In this document: in pieces, positions 44,876 through 53,178 of the stretch
Numbering within the stretch: the stretch's first letter is position 1
How the letters are laid out: each line of letters begins with the position of its first letter
From: Streptomyces sp. CHD11
GTDB lineage: Bacteria > Actinomycetota > Actinomycetes > Streptomycetales > Streptomycetaceae
Length of the DNA: 64,000 nucleotides
NCBI RefSeq assembly: GCF_018638295.1
Contig: NZ_JABTTS010000024.1
Span: forward strand, 40,850-104,849
Direction of reading: 5' to 3'
Position numbers and translations under genes: made by a program
Notes under the pieces: generated by a model
What the model was told of the DNA's origin: nothing
Seen by the model: only the letters and a program-made list of their open reading frames with translations
The model's database searches: none

Positions 44876-46711
44876 ATGCCCACGACACCTCCTCCCCCGG
44901 AAAGCCGCTCCGCCGTGCGCGCACTGCTCCGGCTGTGGCCGTATGTGCGGCCCGTGCGGGTGCGGCTGTTCACCGCCGCGTTCGTCGCGATCCTCGCCTC
45001 CTGCACCGGGCTGGTCATCCCGCTCGTCCTGAAGTGGATGGTGGACGGCCCGGTCGCCGACCGGGACCCGGCTGGGGTGTGGCTGGGCGCGCTGTACCTG
45101 CTGCTGCTCGGGCTCGCGGAGGCGCTGCTGTTCGGGTTCCGGCGGTGGCTGGTGGCCCGTCCGCTGTCGCATGTCGAGGCGTCGATGCGGGCGGACCTGT
45201 ACCGGCATCTGCAGCGGCTGCCGGTCGCCTTCCACGACCGGTGGCCGTCGGGGCAGTTGCTGTCGCGGGCCACGACGGATCTGATGCTGCTGCGGATGTT
45301 CCTGGCCTTCCCGCTGACCTTCCTGCTGGTCAACAGCGTGACGATCCTGGTCGGCGTGATCATCATGCTGGTGCAGGACTGGACGCTGGGGCTGGTCATC
45401 CTGGTGCCGGCCGTGCCGGTGCTGATCACCTGCGTGCTCTTCGAGAAGCGGTACTCGGGGGCGGCACGGCTGGCGCAGGACCAGGTCGGTGATCTGACGA
45501 CGGTGGTCGAGGAGGGTGTCCTCGGCGTCCGGATCATCAAGGGGTTCGGACGGCATCGCAGCCAGGCCCTGGCGTTCCGGGAGCTGTCGGGGAAGCTGCG
45601 GGGCACCGAACTGCGCAAGGCGCGGCTGCTGGCGACGATCCTGGGCGTCATCGTGACGCTTCCGGAGCTGGCGATCGGGGCGGCGCTGGTCCTGGGCACC
45701 GTGCAGGTGGCGGACGGTTCGCTGTCCGCGGGAACACTGGTGGCGTTCCTGTCCACCGCCCTTGCCCTGCGCTGGCCGGTGGACTCGATCGGCTTCCTGC
45801 TGGCGATGAGCCAGGAAGCGGCGACGGCGACGGACCGCTACTTCGAGGTCATGGACGCGGAGCCCGAGTCGGGCGCGACCGCGGGCGCTCGTGCCTCCCT
45901 CGCAGGGGGCGGCCCGGGGTCGACGGGGGCCCTCGCGGCCGGCTCCCGCCCCGCGACCGCCAAGGGACTGCGGTTCGAGAACGTGAGTTTCCGCTACCCC
46001 GACGCACCGGACGGTTCCCCGCCCGTACTCCACCGCATCGACCTGCACATCCGCCCCGGCGAGTCCCTCGCCCTGGTCGGGACGACCGGCAGCGGCAAGA
46101 CGACGCTCACCGCCCTCGTCCCCCGGCTGCACGAGGTCACCGGGGGCCGCATCACCCTCGACGGAACGGACATCACGGAGATGTCCCGCGAGGAGCTGCG
46201 TTCCCGCGTAGCCGTCGCCTTCGAGGAACCCACCCTCTTCTCCGCCACCGTCGGCGAGAACGTCCTGATGGGCGGCGGCACCGGGGACGAGGACCTGGGC
46301 CGTGCCCTCGCCGTCGCCCAGGCCGACTTCGCCCACGGCCTCCCCCAGGGCACGCGCACCCAGGTCGGCGAGCAGGGTCACAGCCTCTCCGGCGGCCAGC
46401 GCCAGCGCCTCGCGCTGGCCCGCGCCGTCGTGGGCCGCCCCGACTTCCTGGTCCTCGACGACCCCCTGTCCGCCCTCGACGTCCACACCGAGGCCGCCGT
46501 CGAGGCCGCCCTGCGCCGCGTGCTCGCGGACACCACGGCCCTCATCGTGGCGCACCGCCCCTCCACGGTCCTGCTCGCCGACCGCGTCGCCCTGCTCTCC
46601 GGCGGCCGCATCACCGCGGTCGGCACCCACCACGAACTGCTGCACGCCAGCCCCGAGTACGCCCACCTCATGTCCGGCGCCCCGGCGGGAGAGGAAGAGG
46701 ACCAGCGATGA
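44876..46711 (+). CDS. ABC exporter half-transporter, subunit 1 (degenerate Walker B)
   Basis: 611 residues from ATG at 44876. Six membrane helices (about residues 25-310) are followed by a nucleotide-binding domain with Walker A GTTGSGKTT and signature LSGGQRQRLALA. Walker B reads LVLDDPLSALD, with Asp in place of the catalytic Glu. A Gly/Ala-rich linker precedes the nucleotide-binding domain. With the next gene (4-nt ATGA overlap) it should form a heterodimeric exporter with one catalytic and one degenerate site. Substrate unknown: drug, lipid or peptide export are all possible. Confidence 0.93.
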   Translation: MPTTPPPPESRSAVRALLRLWPYVRPVRVRLFTAAFVAILASCTGLVIPLVLKWMVDGPVADRDPAGVWLGALYLLLLGLAEALLFGFRRWLVARPLSHVEASMRADLYRHLQRLPVAFHDRWPSGQLLSRATTDLMLLRMFLAFPLTFLLVNSVTILVGVIIMLVQDWTLGLVILVPAVPVLITCVLFEKRYSGAARLAQDQVGDLTTVVEEGVLGVRIIKGFGRHRSQALAFRELSGKLRGTELRKARLLATILGVIVTLPELAIGAALVLGTVQVADGSLSAGTLVAFLSTALALRWPVDSIGFLLAMSQEAATATDRYFEVMDAEPESGATAGARASLAGGGPGSTGALAAGSRPATAKGLRFENVSFRYPDAPDGSPPVLHRIDLHIRPGESLALVGTTGSGKTTLTALVPRLHEVTGGRITLDGTDITEMSREELRSRVAVAFEEPTLFSATVGENVLMGGGTGDEDLGRALAVAQADFAHGLPQGTRTQVGEQGHSLSGGQRQRLALARAVVGRPDFLVLDDPLSALDVHTEAAVEAALRRVLADTTALIVAHRPSTVLLADRVALLSGGRITAVGTHHELLHASPEYAHLMSGAPAGEEEDQR

Positions 46712-48558
46712 CCGCGGCCACCACCACGCCTGTCAGGGACGAGGACGACGACCGGACACCCGCCACCGGTGACCCCTTCGACCGGGACCAGCTGCCCACG
46801 CCCCCGGGCGCCACCGGCACGCTCCTGCGTTCCCTGCTCTCCCCGCTGCGGGGCAGGGTCGCCGTCACCGCCCTGCTGCTGCTGGTCTCGCAGGCCGCGG
46901 TGCAGGCCGGCCCGCTGTTGGTGGCGTACGCGATCGACCGTGCCGTGCCCGCGTTCCGCGGCGACGACAACGGCCCGCTGATCGCGGTGGCGGTGGGCTA
47001 TCTGCTGTGCGCGACGGCGGCGGGCACGCTCCAGTACGCGTTCGTCAGGGCCTCCGCCCGGGTCAGCCAGGACGTACTGCTCGATCTGCGGGGCCGTATC
47101 TTCCGCCATGCGCAGGAGCTCAGCGTCGACTTCCACGAGCGCTACACCTCGGGCCGTCTCATCTCCCGCTCCACCACGGACGTGGAGTCGCTGCGGGAGC
47201 TGCTGGAGGAGGGGCTGCAGGAGCTGGTGATGGTCATCCTGTCGGCCGTCTACATCTCGCTGCTGCTGCTCTGGCTGGACCTCGGACTGGGTGCCGCGGC
47301 GGTGGCGTCCTTCGTGCCGCTGTACCTGCTCGTACGGTCGTACCAGCGGCGGGCGAAGCGGGTGTACCAGAAGCGGTCGACGGCGATCGCCGCGGTGATC
47401 GTGAAGTTCGTCGAGACGATGAACGGCATCCGGCCGGTGCGCGCGTTCCGCCGGGAGGCGGCGAACGACGCCGACTTCGCGGTGCTGAACCGGCGGCACG
47501 AACGGACCAACGGCGACGCCCTGCTGGAGATGGCCCGCTATGTCGTCGGTTCCCGGGTGACCGCCAACGTCACGGTGGCGCTGACCGTGCTGTGGGGCGC
47601 CTACCGGGTCGCGGACGACACACTGGCGCTCGGTGTGCTGGCGGCGGCGGTCCTGTACCTGCGCCGGCTGTACGACCCGATCGACCGGCTCGGCATGTTC
47701 CTCAACTCCTACCAGTCGGCGGCGGCCTCGCTGGAGAAGATCGCCGGTCTGCTGGCCCAGACCCCGTCGGTGCCCGAGCCGGCGTCCCCCCGGGAGCTCC
47801 CCGGACGGCGCCCCGGTCTCCCCGGCCGCGAGGTCGTCTTCGACGACGTCCGTTTCGCGTACCGCACCGGCGGAGAGGTGCTCCCCCGCTTCGACCTCAC
47901 GCTGCCGGCCGGGCAGACCGTCGCGGTCGTCGGCTCGACCGGCGCGGGCAAGTCGACGCTGGCCAAACTGCTCGCCCGCTTCTACGACCCCACCGACGGC
48001 CGGGTACTGCTCGACGGTGTGCGGCTGAGCGACCTGACGGGACGCGATCTGCGGCGCGAGGTGGTGATGGTCACCCAGGAGGCGTTCCTGTTCTCCGGCA
48101 CGGTCGCGGAGAACATCGCGATCGGGCGGCCGGACGCCACCCGTGAGGAGATCGAGCAGGCGGCGAAGGAGATCGGCGCGCACGACTTCATCGCCGCCCT
48201 GCCCGACGGCTACGACACCGACGTACGCAAGCGCGGCGGCCGCATCTCCGCCGGTCAGCGTCAACTGGTCGCCTTCGCGCGGGCGTTGCTGGCGGATCCG
48301 GCGGTGCTCATCCTGGACGAGGCGACCAGCTCGCTGGACGTCCCCGGCGAACGGGCGGTGCAGCGGGCGATGGCGACCGTGCTGACGGGACGTACCGCGG
48401 TGGTGATCGCCCACCGGCTGTCCACCGTGGAGATCGCGGACCGGGTCCTGGTGATGGAGCACGGACGGATCGTGGAGGACGGCAGCCCTTCGGAACTCAT
48501 CGCCCGCACCGGCAGGTTCGCCGACCTGCACCGGGCGTGGCGGGACAGTCTGGCGTAG
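46708..48558 (+). CDS. ABC exporter half-transporter, subunit 2 (catalytic Walker B)
   Basis: 616 residues. An acidic N-terminal tail precedes six membrane helices and a nucleotide-binding domain with Walker A GSTGAGKST, a signature altered to ISAGQRQLVAFA, and a canonical Walker B (LILDEATSSLD). The canonical catalytic site is thus formed by this Walker B with the LSGGQ of subunit 1. The partner site combines two non-canonical elements. It is encoded directly after subunit 1 with a 4-nt overlap. Confidence 0.94.
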   Translation: MTAATTTPVRDEDDDRTPATGDPFDRDQLPTPPGATGTLLRSLLSPLRGRVAVTALLLLVSQAAVQAGPLLVAYAIDRAVPAFRGDDNGPLIAVAVGYLLCATAAGTLQYAFVRASARVSQDVLLDLRGRIFRHAQELSVDFHERYTSGRLISRSTTDVESLRELLEEGLQELVMVILSAVYISLLLLWLDLGLGAAAVASFVPLYLLVRSYQRRAKRVYQKRSTAIAAVIVKFVETMNGIRPVRAFRREAANDADFAVLNRRHERTNGDALLEMARYVVGSRVTANVTVALTVLWGAYRVADDTLALGVLAAAVLYLRRLYDPIDRLGMFLNSYQSAAASLEKIAGLLAQTPSVPEPASPRELPGRRPGLPGREVVFDDVRFAYRTGGEVLPRFDLTLPAGQTVAVVGSTGAGKSTLAKLLARFYDPTDGRVLLDGVRLSDLTGRDLRREVVMVTQEAFLFSGTVAENIAIGRPDATREEIEQAAKEIGAHDFIAALPDGYDTDVRKRGGRISAGQRQLVAFARALLADPAVLILDEATSSLDVPGERAVQRAMATVLTGRTAVVIAHRLSTVEIADRVLVMEHGRIVEDGSPSELIARTGRFADLHRAWRDSLA

Positions 48559-48591
48559 CCGGGGGAACGGGGACAGGGGGAGAGTGGCCAC

Positions 48592-49164
48592 GTGATCGAC
48601 GCCTACGAGGATCCCGGCACGCCCGACCGCCGGGGCGGGGCCCGCTATCTGTGGTGGCTGGTGCGGCGGCAGCCGGGGCGGTGCGCGGTGGCGGCGGTGC
48701 TCAGCTGTGTGTGGATGGTGGGGCTGGCGGCGACGCCGTACGCGATGTCGCGGGCGGTGGACGACGGGCTGGAACCGGGTGACATGAGGGTGCTGGCGCT
48801 GTGGGCCGGCGCCCTGTTCCTGGTGAACGGCGTCAACGCGTGGCTGGGCATCCTGCGGCACCGCACCATGACGCGGGTGCGGATGGACGCCAACTTCCGC
48901 ACGGTGAAGGTGGTCGTGGGACAGACGGTGCGGCTGGGTGCCTCGCTGGAGCGGCGGACCGGGGCAGGGGATCGGGCCTGGGTGCGCAGGGCCTCCAGGA
49001 GCAGCTCGGCGGGCCGGACCGGGTGGCCGTCATGGAGCACGGCCGCCTGACCGAACTCGGCTTGCATGACGCCCTGGTGGCGTCCGGCGGTGCGTACGCG
49101 TCCCTGTGGCACTCCTGGCACGGCAACCCGCCACCACCCGGCCCGTCCAGCCCACGCGACCCGT
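48592..49164 (+). pseudogene. Remnant of a third ABC exporter gene with a large internal deletion
   Basis: From GTG at 48592 the frame gives a normal exporter N-terminus: first membrane helices, RAVDDGLEPGDMRVLALW, then RHRTMTRVRMDANFRTVKVV and LGASLERRTGAGD, about 120 residues. The sequence then jumps. In another frame, from about 48999, comes the extreme C-terminal end of an ABC ATPase (DRVAVMEHGRLTELGLHDAL, then ASLWHSWHG). Most of the membrane domain and almost the whole ATPase, roughly 1.3-1.4 kb by family length, are missing, and the two ends are out of frame. It follows the intact exporter pair by 33 bp, so a three-gene ABC operon existed before. Confidence 0.85.
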
Positions 49165-49256
49165 CGGTCGTCTGAGGACGAGCCCCGCGGCGCCGCGGGG
49201 CCGGCGGGCATCAAGGGCCGCAGGTCCGCAGGGGATTCAGGCGACGGGGGACCCGG

Positions 49257-49304
49257 GCCACAGGCCCGCAGAGCCGCACACGGCCCAAGCCACAGGCCCG
49301 CAGA
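49257..49304. repeat. 16-bp direct repeat, 32-bp period
   Basis: GCCACAGGCCCGCAGA occurs at 49257-49272 and again at 49289-49304. It lies in the GC-rich gap between the ABC remnant and the lipoprotein gene, next to copy 3 of the dispersed element. Confidence 0.6.
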
Positions 49305-49350
49305 ACACGCGGGCCACGGGAACCCCAGGCCGGGGGGCCGGGCCACAGGG

Positions 49351-49403
49351 GGTCCGGGGCACAGCCCCGAGGGACGGGGAGGGAAGGGGCGGCGGGGGCG
49401 AAC
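49351..49403 (-). repeat. Dispersed GC-rich intergenic element, copy 3 (inverted)
   Basis: Read on the minus strand it gives TTCGCCCCCGCCGCCCCTTC, then CCGTCCCTCGGGGCTGTGCCCCGGACCCCC. The first block is identical to that of copy 2 at 17322. It lies between the convergent ABC remnant and lipoprotein genes. Confidence 0.6.
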
Positions 49404-49429
49404 CACGAAGGCCCCGCCCCCCTCCCCCC

Positions 49430-49966
49430 TCACTCCGTCACGGGCACCGCGTTGCCCGCGGACCCGCACCGGACGGTCCATGGCGGGCCGGCGAGATTCT
49501 CGTAGATGCGGACGTCGACCTCGCCCGCCGCACGCCCACCGGGCACATCGGCGTGCGCGGCGGTGCAGGCGAGCTGGCTCACCGCCGCCACATCCAGCTC
49601 GCCCGTACCGACCGCGGCGGGAATGCGCAGGTCGACGACCCCACCCGCCGCGGTGGCGGTGAGCTGCCCCTTCATGTCCGGCACCTCGCTCGTGAGGCCG
49701 CGTTCCCTCTCGGCCGCGGTGGGCCCCTCCAGAAGGAGGTCCAGCGCCTCCTGCGGACCGAGCGGCCGGTCGGTGAGGCGGGAGACGGCACGGATGCCGT
49801 AGGGACCGGTGAAGTAGAGCCGCACCGAGCGGTCCTCGGCCCCGGGCCGCTGGATCCCGGAGGCGGGATCACCCGCCCGCGCGGGCCCGGAGGGCGTGAT
49901 GCCACAGCCCGCGACGGCGGTCACCACGAGCAGGACGAGCAGCGCGCTTCGGCCACGGAGTGTCAT
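49430..49966 (-). CDS. Lipoprotein with a GerMN-like domain, partner of the two-component system
   Basis: 178 residues. The lipobox is AVAGC (Cys21). The mature part resembles the GerMN domain found in LpqB-type lipoproteins (VRLYFTGPYGIRAVSRLTDR, PQEALDLLLEGPTAAERERGL, then VDLRIPAAVG). Its start overlaps the kinase stop by 4 nt (ATGA), so it is the third gene of the regulator-kinase-lipoprotein operon. In the Streptomyces CseABC system a lipoprotein tunes its kinase; a similar role here is inference. Confidence 0.85.
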   Translation of the reverse strand: MTLRGRSALLVLLVVTAVAGCGITPSGPARAGDPASGIQRPGAEDRSVRLYFTGPYGIRAVSRLTDRPLGPQEALDLLLEGPTAAERERGLTSEVPDMKGQLTATAAGGVVDLRIPAAVGTGELDVAAVSQLACTAAHADVPGGRAAGEVDVRIYENLAGPPWTVRCGSAGNAVPVTE

Positions 49967-51447
49967 GAAGGCTCCCGGGACGGGCCGGCGAGGGGAAGGC
50001 TGAGCGTGAACACGGCCCCGCCGGCGGGGCCGTTCGCCGCGGTGACGGTGCCGTCGTGGAGCAGGGCGTTCTCGTGGCCGAGAGCGAGCCCGAGCCCGCT
50101 GCCCTGGGAACGGGCGCGGGCGGTGTCGGCCTTGTAGAAGCGTTCGAAGACGTGCGGCAGCACGTCCTCGGGGATGCCGGGCCCCTGGTCGGTGACGGTG
50201 AGCACGGCCCGGCCGTCCCTCGCCCGGACACTCACCGTGACCGGAGGCAGACCGTGGCGCAGCGCGTTGCCGACCAGATTGGCGAGCACCACGTCGATAC
50301 GTCGCGGGTCGACCCGTACCGGCACCCGTTCCGGGAGACGGGCGACGACCCGCTCGTCGTCGTCCCAGCCGCGCACCTGGAGGGACTTGACGACGATGGT
50401 GCGCAGATCCACGTCCTCGAGATGCACCTGGGCGGCTCCCGCGTCGAAGCGCGAGATCTCCATCAGGTCCTCGACCAGCCGGGCCAGCGTGCGTGTCTCG
50501 GAGCTGATCAGCCGGACGGCGTCGGCGGTGTCGGCGGGCAGGGCACCGGAGGAGGCGTCCTCGTCGAGCACTTCGGTGACGGCCGCCATGGCGGCGAGCG
50601 GCGTGCGCAGTTCGTGGGCGACGTCGGCGGCGAAGCGGCGGGCCCGCGCCTCCATCCGGCGCAGTTCCGCGTCGTCCCGCTCCAGCGTCCCGGCCATGGT
50701 GTTGAACGACCGGGTGAGGGCGGCGAGTTCGTCGCGTCCGTCGGCGTCGATACGGGTGTCCAACTCCCCCGCGGTGATGCGTTCGGCACCGTGGCGCAGA
50801 CGCCGTACCGGGCGCAGTACGCTGCGGGCCGCAAGGAGGGCCGGTACGAGGGCGAGCAGCAGCGCGGCGAGTGCGCCGGCCTGGGCGGCGGTGACCAGGG
50901 CGTCGATGTCCGTCCGGTCCTCGTCGAGCGGGAAGGCGGCGTACGCCGTGATCCCGGAGAGCCGGTCCGCGCCGCCGGTGCCTGACGGGTCGTCCGCGTA
51001 GGCGAGGGGCATGCCGAGGGCGAGCCAGGGGCGGCCCCGGTGATCGACGTACTGGTAGACCGCGGCCCCCTCCTCCTCGACAGCGCGGCGGAGTGCGTCG
51101 GGCACCGGTGGGGTGCCGGACCCGCCGGACGCGCTGCCGGACATCAGCGGGCCCTCCCGGTAGGCGGCGGCCGCCTGCCAGTTCCGGGCCTCCCCCGCCC
51201 GGTCGAGCTGGGCCGCCAGGCTCCGCAGGCCGTCGGCGCCGGGCGGAAGGGCCAGGTCGGGGGCGAGGGAGTCGAGCTGGGTCCGCAGATCGGCGAGGGC
51301 CGCGTTGCGGGTGCGCTCCAGGATCGCGGAGCGCGCCTGCTGGAAGGTGAGCCCGGCGGTGAGCAGGGCGCCGAAGGCGGCGGCGAGGAGGAAGGCGACG
51401 GCGAACCTGGTCCGGAGCCCTTTGGGGAGGCGGAGCCGGAGGGCCAT
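49963..51447 (-). CDS. Membrane sensor histidine kinase
   Basis: 494 residues from ATG at 51447, which overlaps the response regulator stop by 1 nt (TGATG). Membrane helices lie near residues 14-34 and 172-196, flanking an extracellular sensor domain of about 135 residues. HAMP follows, then the HisKA box with His278 in DVAHELRTPLAAM and the ATPase domain (VLANLVGNALRH, TDQGPGIP, GSGLGLALGHE). The layout resembles AfsQ2 and CseC. The signal is probably envelope-related, given the lipoprotein partner and the divergent acylation genes. Confidence 0.95.
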   Translation of the reverse strand: MALRLRLPKGLRTRFAVAFLLAAAFGALLTAGLTFQQARSAILERTRNAALADLRTQLDSLAPDLALPPGADGLRSLAAQLDRAGEARNWQAAAAYREGPLMSGSASGGSGTPPVPDALRRAVEEEGAAVYQYVDHRGRPWLALGMPLAYADDPSGTGGADRLSGITAYAAFPLDEDRTDIDALVTAAQAGALAALLLALVPALLAARSVLRPVRRLRHGAERITAGELDTRIDADGRDELAALTRSFNTMAGTLERDDAELRRMEARARRFAADVAHELRTPLAAMAAVTEVLDEDASSGALPADTADAVRLISSETRTLARLVEDLMEISRFDAGAAQVHLEDVDLRTIVVKSLQVRGWDDDERVVARLPERVPVRVDPRRIDVVLANLVGNALRHGLPPVTVSVRARDGRAVLTVTDQGPGIPEDVLPHVFERFYKADTARARSQGSGLGLALGHENALLHDGTVTAANGPAGGAVFTLSLPLAGPSREPS

Positions 51448-52145
51448 CACACGGGTCCGAAGCGGTAGCCGAAGCCGCGCACGGTCTGCACGTACACCGG
51501 TGTGCGCGGCTCGTCCTCGATCTTGGCGCGCAGCCGCATCACACAGGCGTCGACGAGGCGGACGTCGCCGTAGTACGAGTGCTCCCAGACCTGTTCCAGG
51601 AGCTGCCGGCGGGAGTAGACCTGGCCGGGGGCGGCCGTGAGGAACAGCAGCAGTTTGAGTTCGGAGGGCGCGAGGGCCGGTTCGGTGCCGTGGCGCGTGA
51701 CGACCAGGGAGGCGCGGTCCACGGTGAGGCCGCCGTGCCGCTCCGCTTCCGGCGCGGTGGGCGGCGCCGGGGCGTCCTGGGCGGGTGCGACGCGGCGCAG
51801 GACGGCCTTCATCCGGGCCGCGAGGATCTCCGGGGCGGCGGGCTTGGTGATGTAGTCGTCGGCGCCCGCCTCCAGTCCGACGATCACATCGATCTCGTCG
51901 CCGCGCGCGGAGAGGATGATGATGGGGAGCTGCTGGTTCTCGCGTATCCGGCGGCACACCTCCAGGCCGTTCATCCGGGGCAGCATCAGGTCGAGCAGGA
52001 CCAGGTCCGGCCGGCGGCGTTCCAGCGCCAGCAGTCCGGTCTCGCCACTGCCGGCGACCTCCACCTCGTGCCCCCGGCGTCTGAGCGCGAGAGTGACTCC
52101 CTTCTGCACGGCGGGGTCGTCTTCGATGAGCAGGACTCGGGCCAT
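51447..52145 (-). CDS. OmpR-family response regulator
   Basis: 232 residues from ATG at 52145 (GGAGAAG upstream). The receiver domain has acidic residues at 9-10, phospho-acceptor Asp52 in LVLLDLMLP and Lys in DDYITKPAAPE. The winged-helix domain follows (LTVDRASLVV, then LVDACVMRLRAKIEDEPRTP and VRGFGYRFGPV). It is close in style to Streptomyces AfsQ1 and CseB, but I cannot assign it to either. It is the first gene of the operon and is divergent from the SGNH lipoprotein gene across 137 bp. Confidence 0.95.
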   Translation of the reverse strand: MARVLLIEDDPAVQKGVTLALRRRGHEVEVAGSGETGLLALERRRPDLVLLDLMLPRMNGLEVCRRIRENQQLPIIILSARGDEIDVIVGLEAGADDYITKPAAPEILAARMKAVLRRVAPAQDAPAPPTAPEAERHGGLTVDRASLVVTRHGTEPALAPSELKLLLFLTAAPGQVYSRRQLLEQVWEHSYYGDVRLVDACVMRLRAKIEDEPRTPVYVQTVRGFGYRFGPV

Positions 52146-52282
52146 GGCGGGTGTGCTCTTCTCCGGCGGGGCTGGGGTGTTCTTGACCAGAGTGCAGGCT
52201 ACGTATGACGCGTCGTTCCGCATCGTGTGATGAAACGATGACGGGTGTTCCGGACGGCGCCGGGCCGGGCTGTGCTCGGGTC

Positions 52283-53116
52283 ATGACCTTCGAATACCGA
52301 CCCCCCGTCCGCCGCGCCGCCGCCCTCTGCCTGGCCTCGGCCGCGGCCCTGCTCGCGCTGTCCGCCTGCCAGGACTCCGGGAGCTCCGCCCCCGCCGCGG
52401 CCGACGGCGCCACGACCGCCACCGGCGGAGCCGGCGACCGCGCGGACGGCGCCGGGAGCGACACGGGGAACAACGCGAAGCCGCAGCGGCTGCTGTGGAT
52501 GGGCGACTCCATCAGCGAGGCGCAGGTACCGGCCGTGGGCGCGGCCATGGAAGCCGCCGGGGCGGAGTTCGAGTCGATGGCCTCCACCGGCGGCGGCGGT
52601 GTCGTCGGCGAGATCGCGGAACCCACCTGGAAGACCCTGCCCGCGTACCTGGAGTCCTTCCGGCCGGACGTCGTCGCCTACCAGATCACCACCTACGACT
52701 GGGGCACCCCCGACGAGCAGCGCGCCGCCTACGAGCGGCTGGCCGAGGCCGTGACCGGCGCGGGCGCCGAACTGCTGCTGGTCTCCGCGCCCCCGTTCAA
52801 GGTGGACGACTTCTACAAGCCGCACGCGTCCGAGATCGAATCCGCGCCGGAGTCCGCGAAGTCCGTCGCCGGCGAACACCCCGACTCGGTCCGTTTCCTC
52901 GACGCCGCCGCCCTGTGGGGAACCGACCACGGCGCGGCCGAGGCGCAGCGCGGCAAGGACGGCATCCACTCCTGCCAGCAGGGGTCCGCCGCCTTCGCCC
53001 AGTGGTTCGGCAAGGAGCTCCACCGGCTCTACGACTTCGCTCCGGCTCCGGCGGAGGAGTGGGCCACCGGGTCCTGGACCGGCGACAAGGTGTTCAGCAA
53101 GCTCGGCTGCCCGTAG
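52283..53116 (+). CDS. Secreted SGNH-hydrolase lipoprotein
   Basis: 277 residues from ATG at 52283. The lipobox ends ALSAC (Cys29), followed by a low-complexity Ala/Gly/Thr linker. The SGNH fold has the nucleophile Ser76 in WMGDSISEA, a Gly-rich block (STGGGGVVGE), and Asp226/His229 in GKDGIHSC. It should act as an esterase or acyl transferase outside the membrane. The membrane acyltransferase gene follows after 62 bp. OafA-type O-acetyltransferases often carry an SGNH domain fused at the C-terminus; here the two parts are separate proteins. TTGACC at 52183 may be the -35 box. Confidence 0.88.
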   Translation: MTFEYRPPVRRAAALCLASAAALLALSACQDSGSSAPAAADGATTATGGAGDRADGAGSDTGNNAKPQRLLWMGDSISEAQVPAVGAAMEAAGAEFESMASTGGGGVVGEIAEPTWKTLPAYLESFRPDVVAYQITTYDWGTPDEQRAAYERLAEAVTGAGAELLLVSAPPFKVDDFYKPHASEIESAPESAKSVAGEHPDSVRFLDAAALWGTDHGAAEAQRGKDGIHSCQQGSAAFAQWFGKELHRLYDFAPAPAEEWATGSWTGDKVFSKLGCP

Positions 53117-53178
53117 CGGCCCGCCCCTCCCCCTCGGCCCGCCCCCCTCTCATCCCACCCCTTCGGGAGTCACGCACC

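Noticed and set aside
49210..49420. CRISPR-like array in the repeat-rich gap before the lipoprotein gene
   Set aside because: Only two copies of a 16-bp repeat with GC-rich neighbouring sequence; no constant spacer length, leader or cas genes.
49963..52626. A longer reading of the histidine kinase frame extending over the response regulator
   Set aside because: The upstream part is the regulator gene in another frame. ATG at 51447, overlapping the regulator stop, gives the normal kinase N-terminus and first membrane helix.
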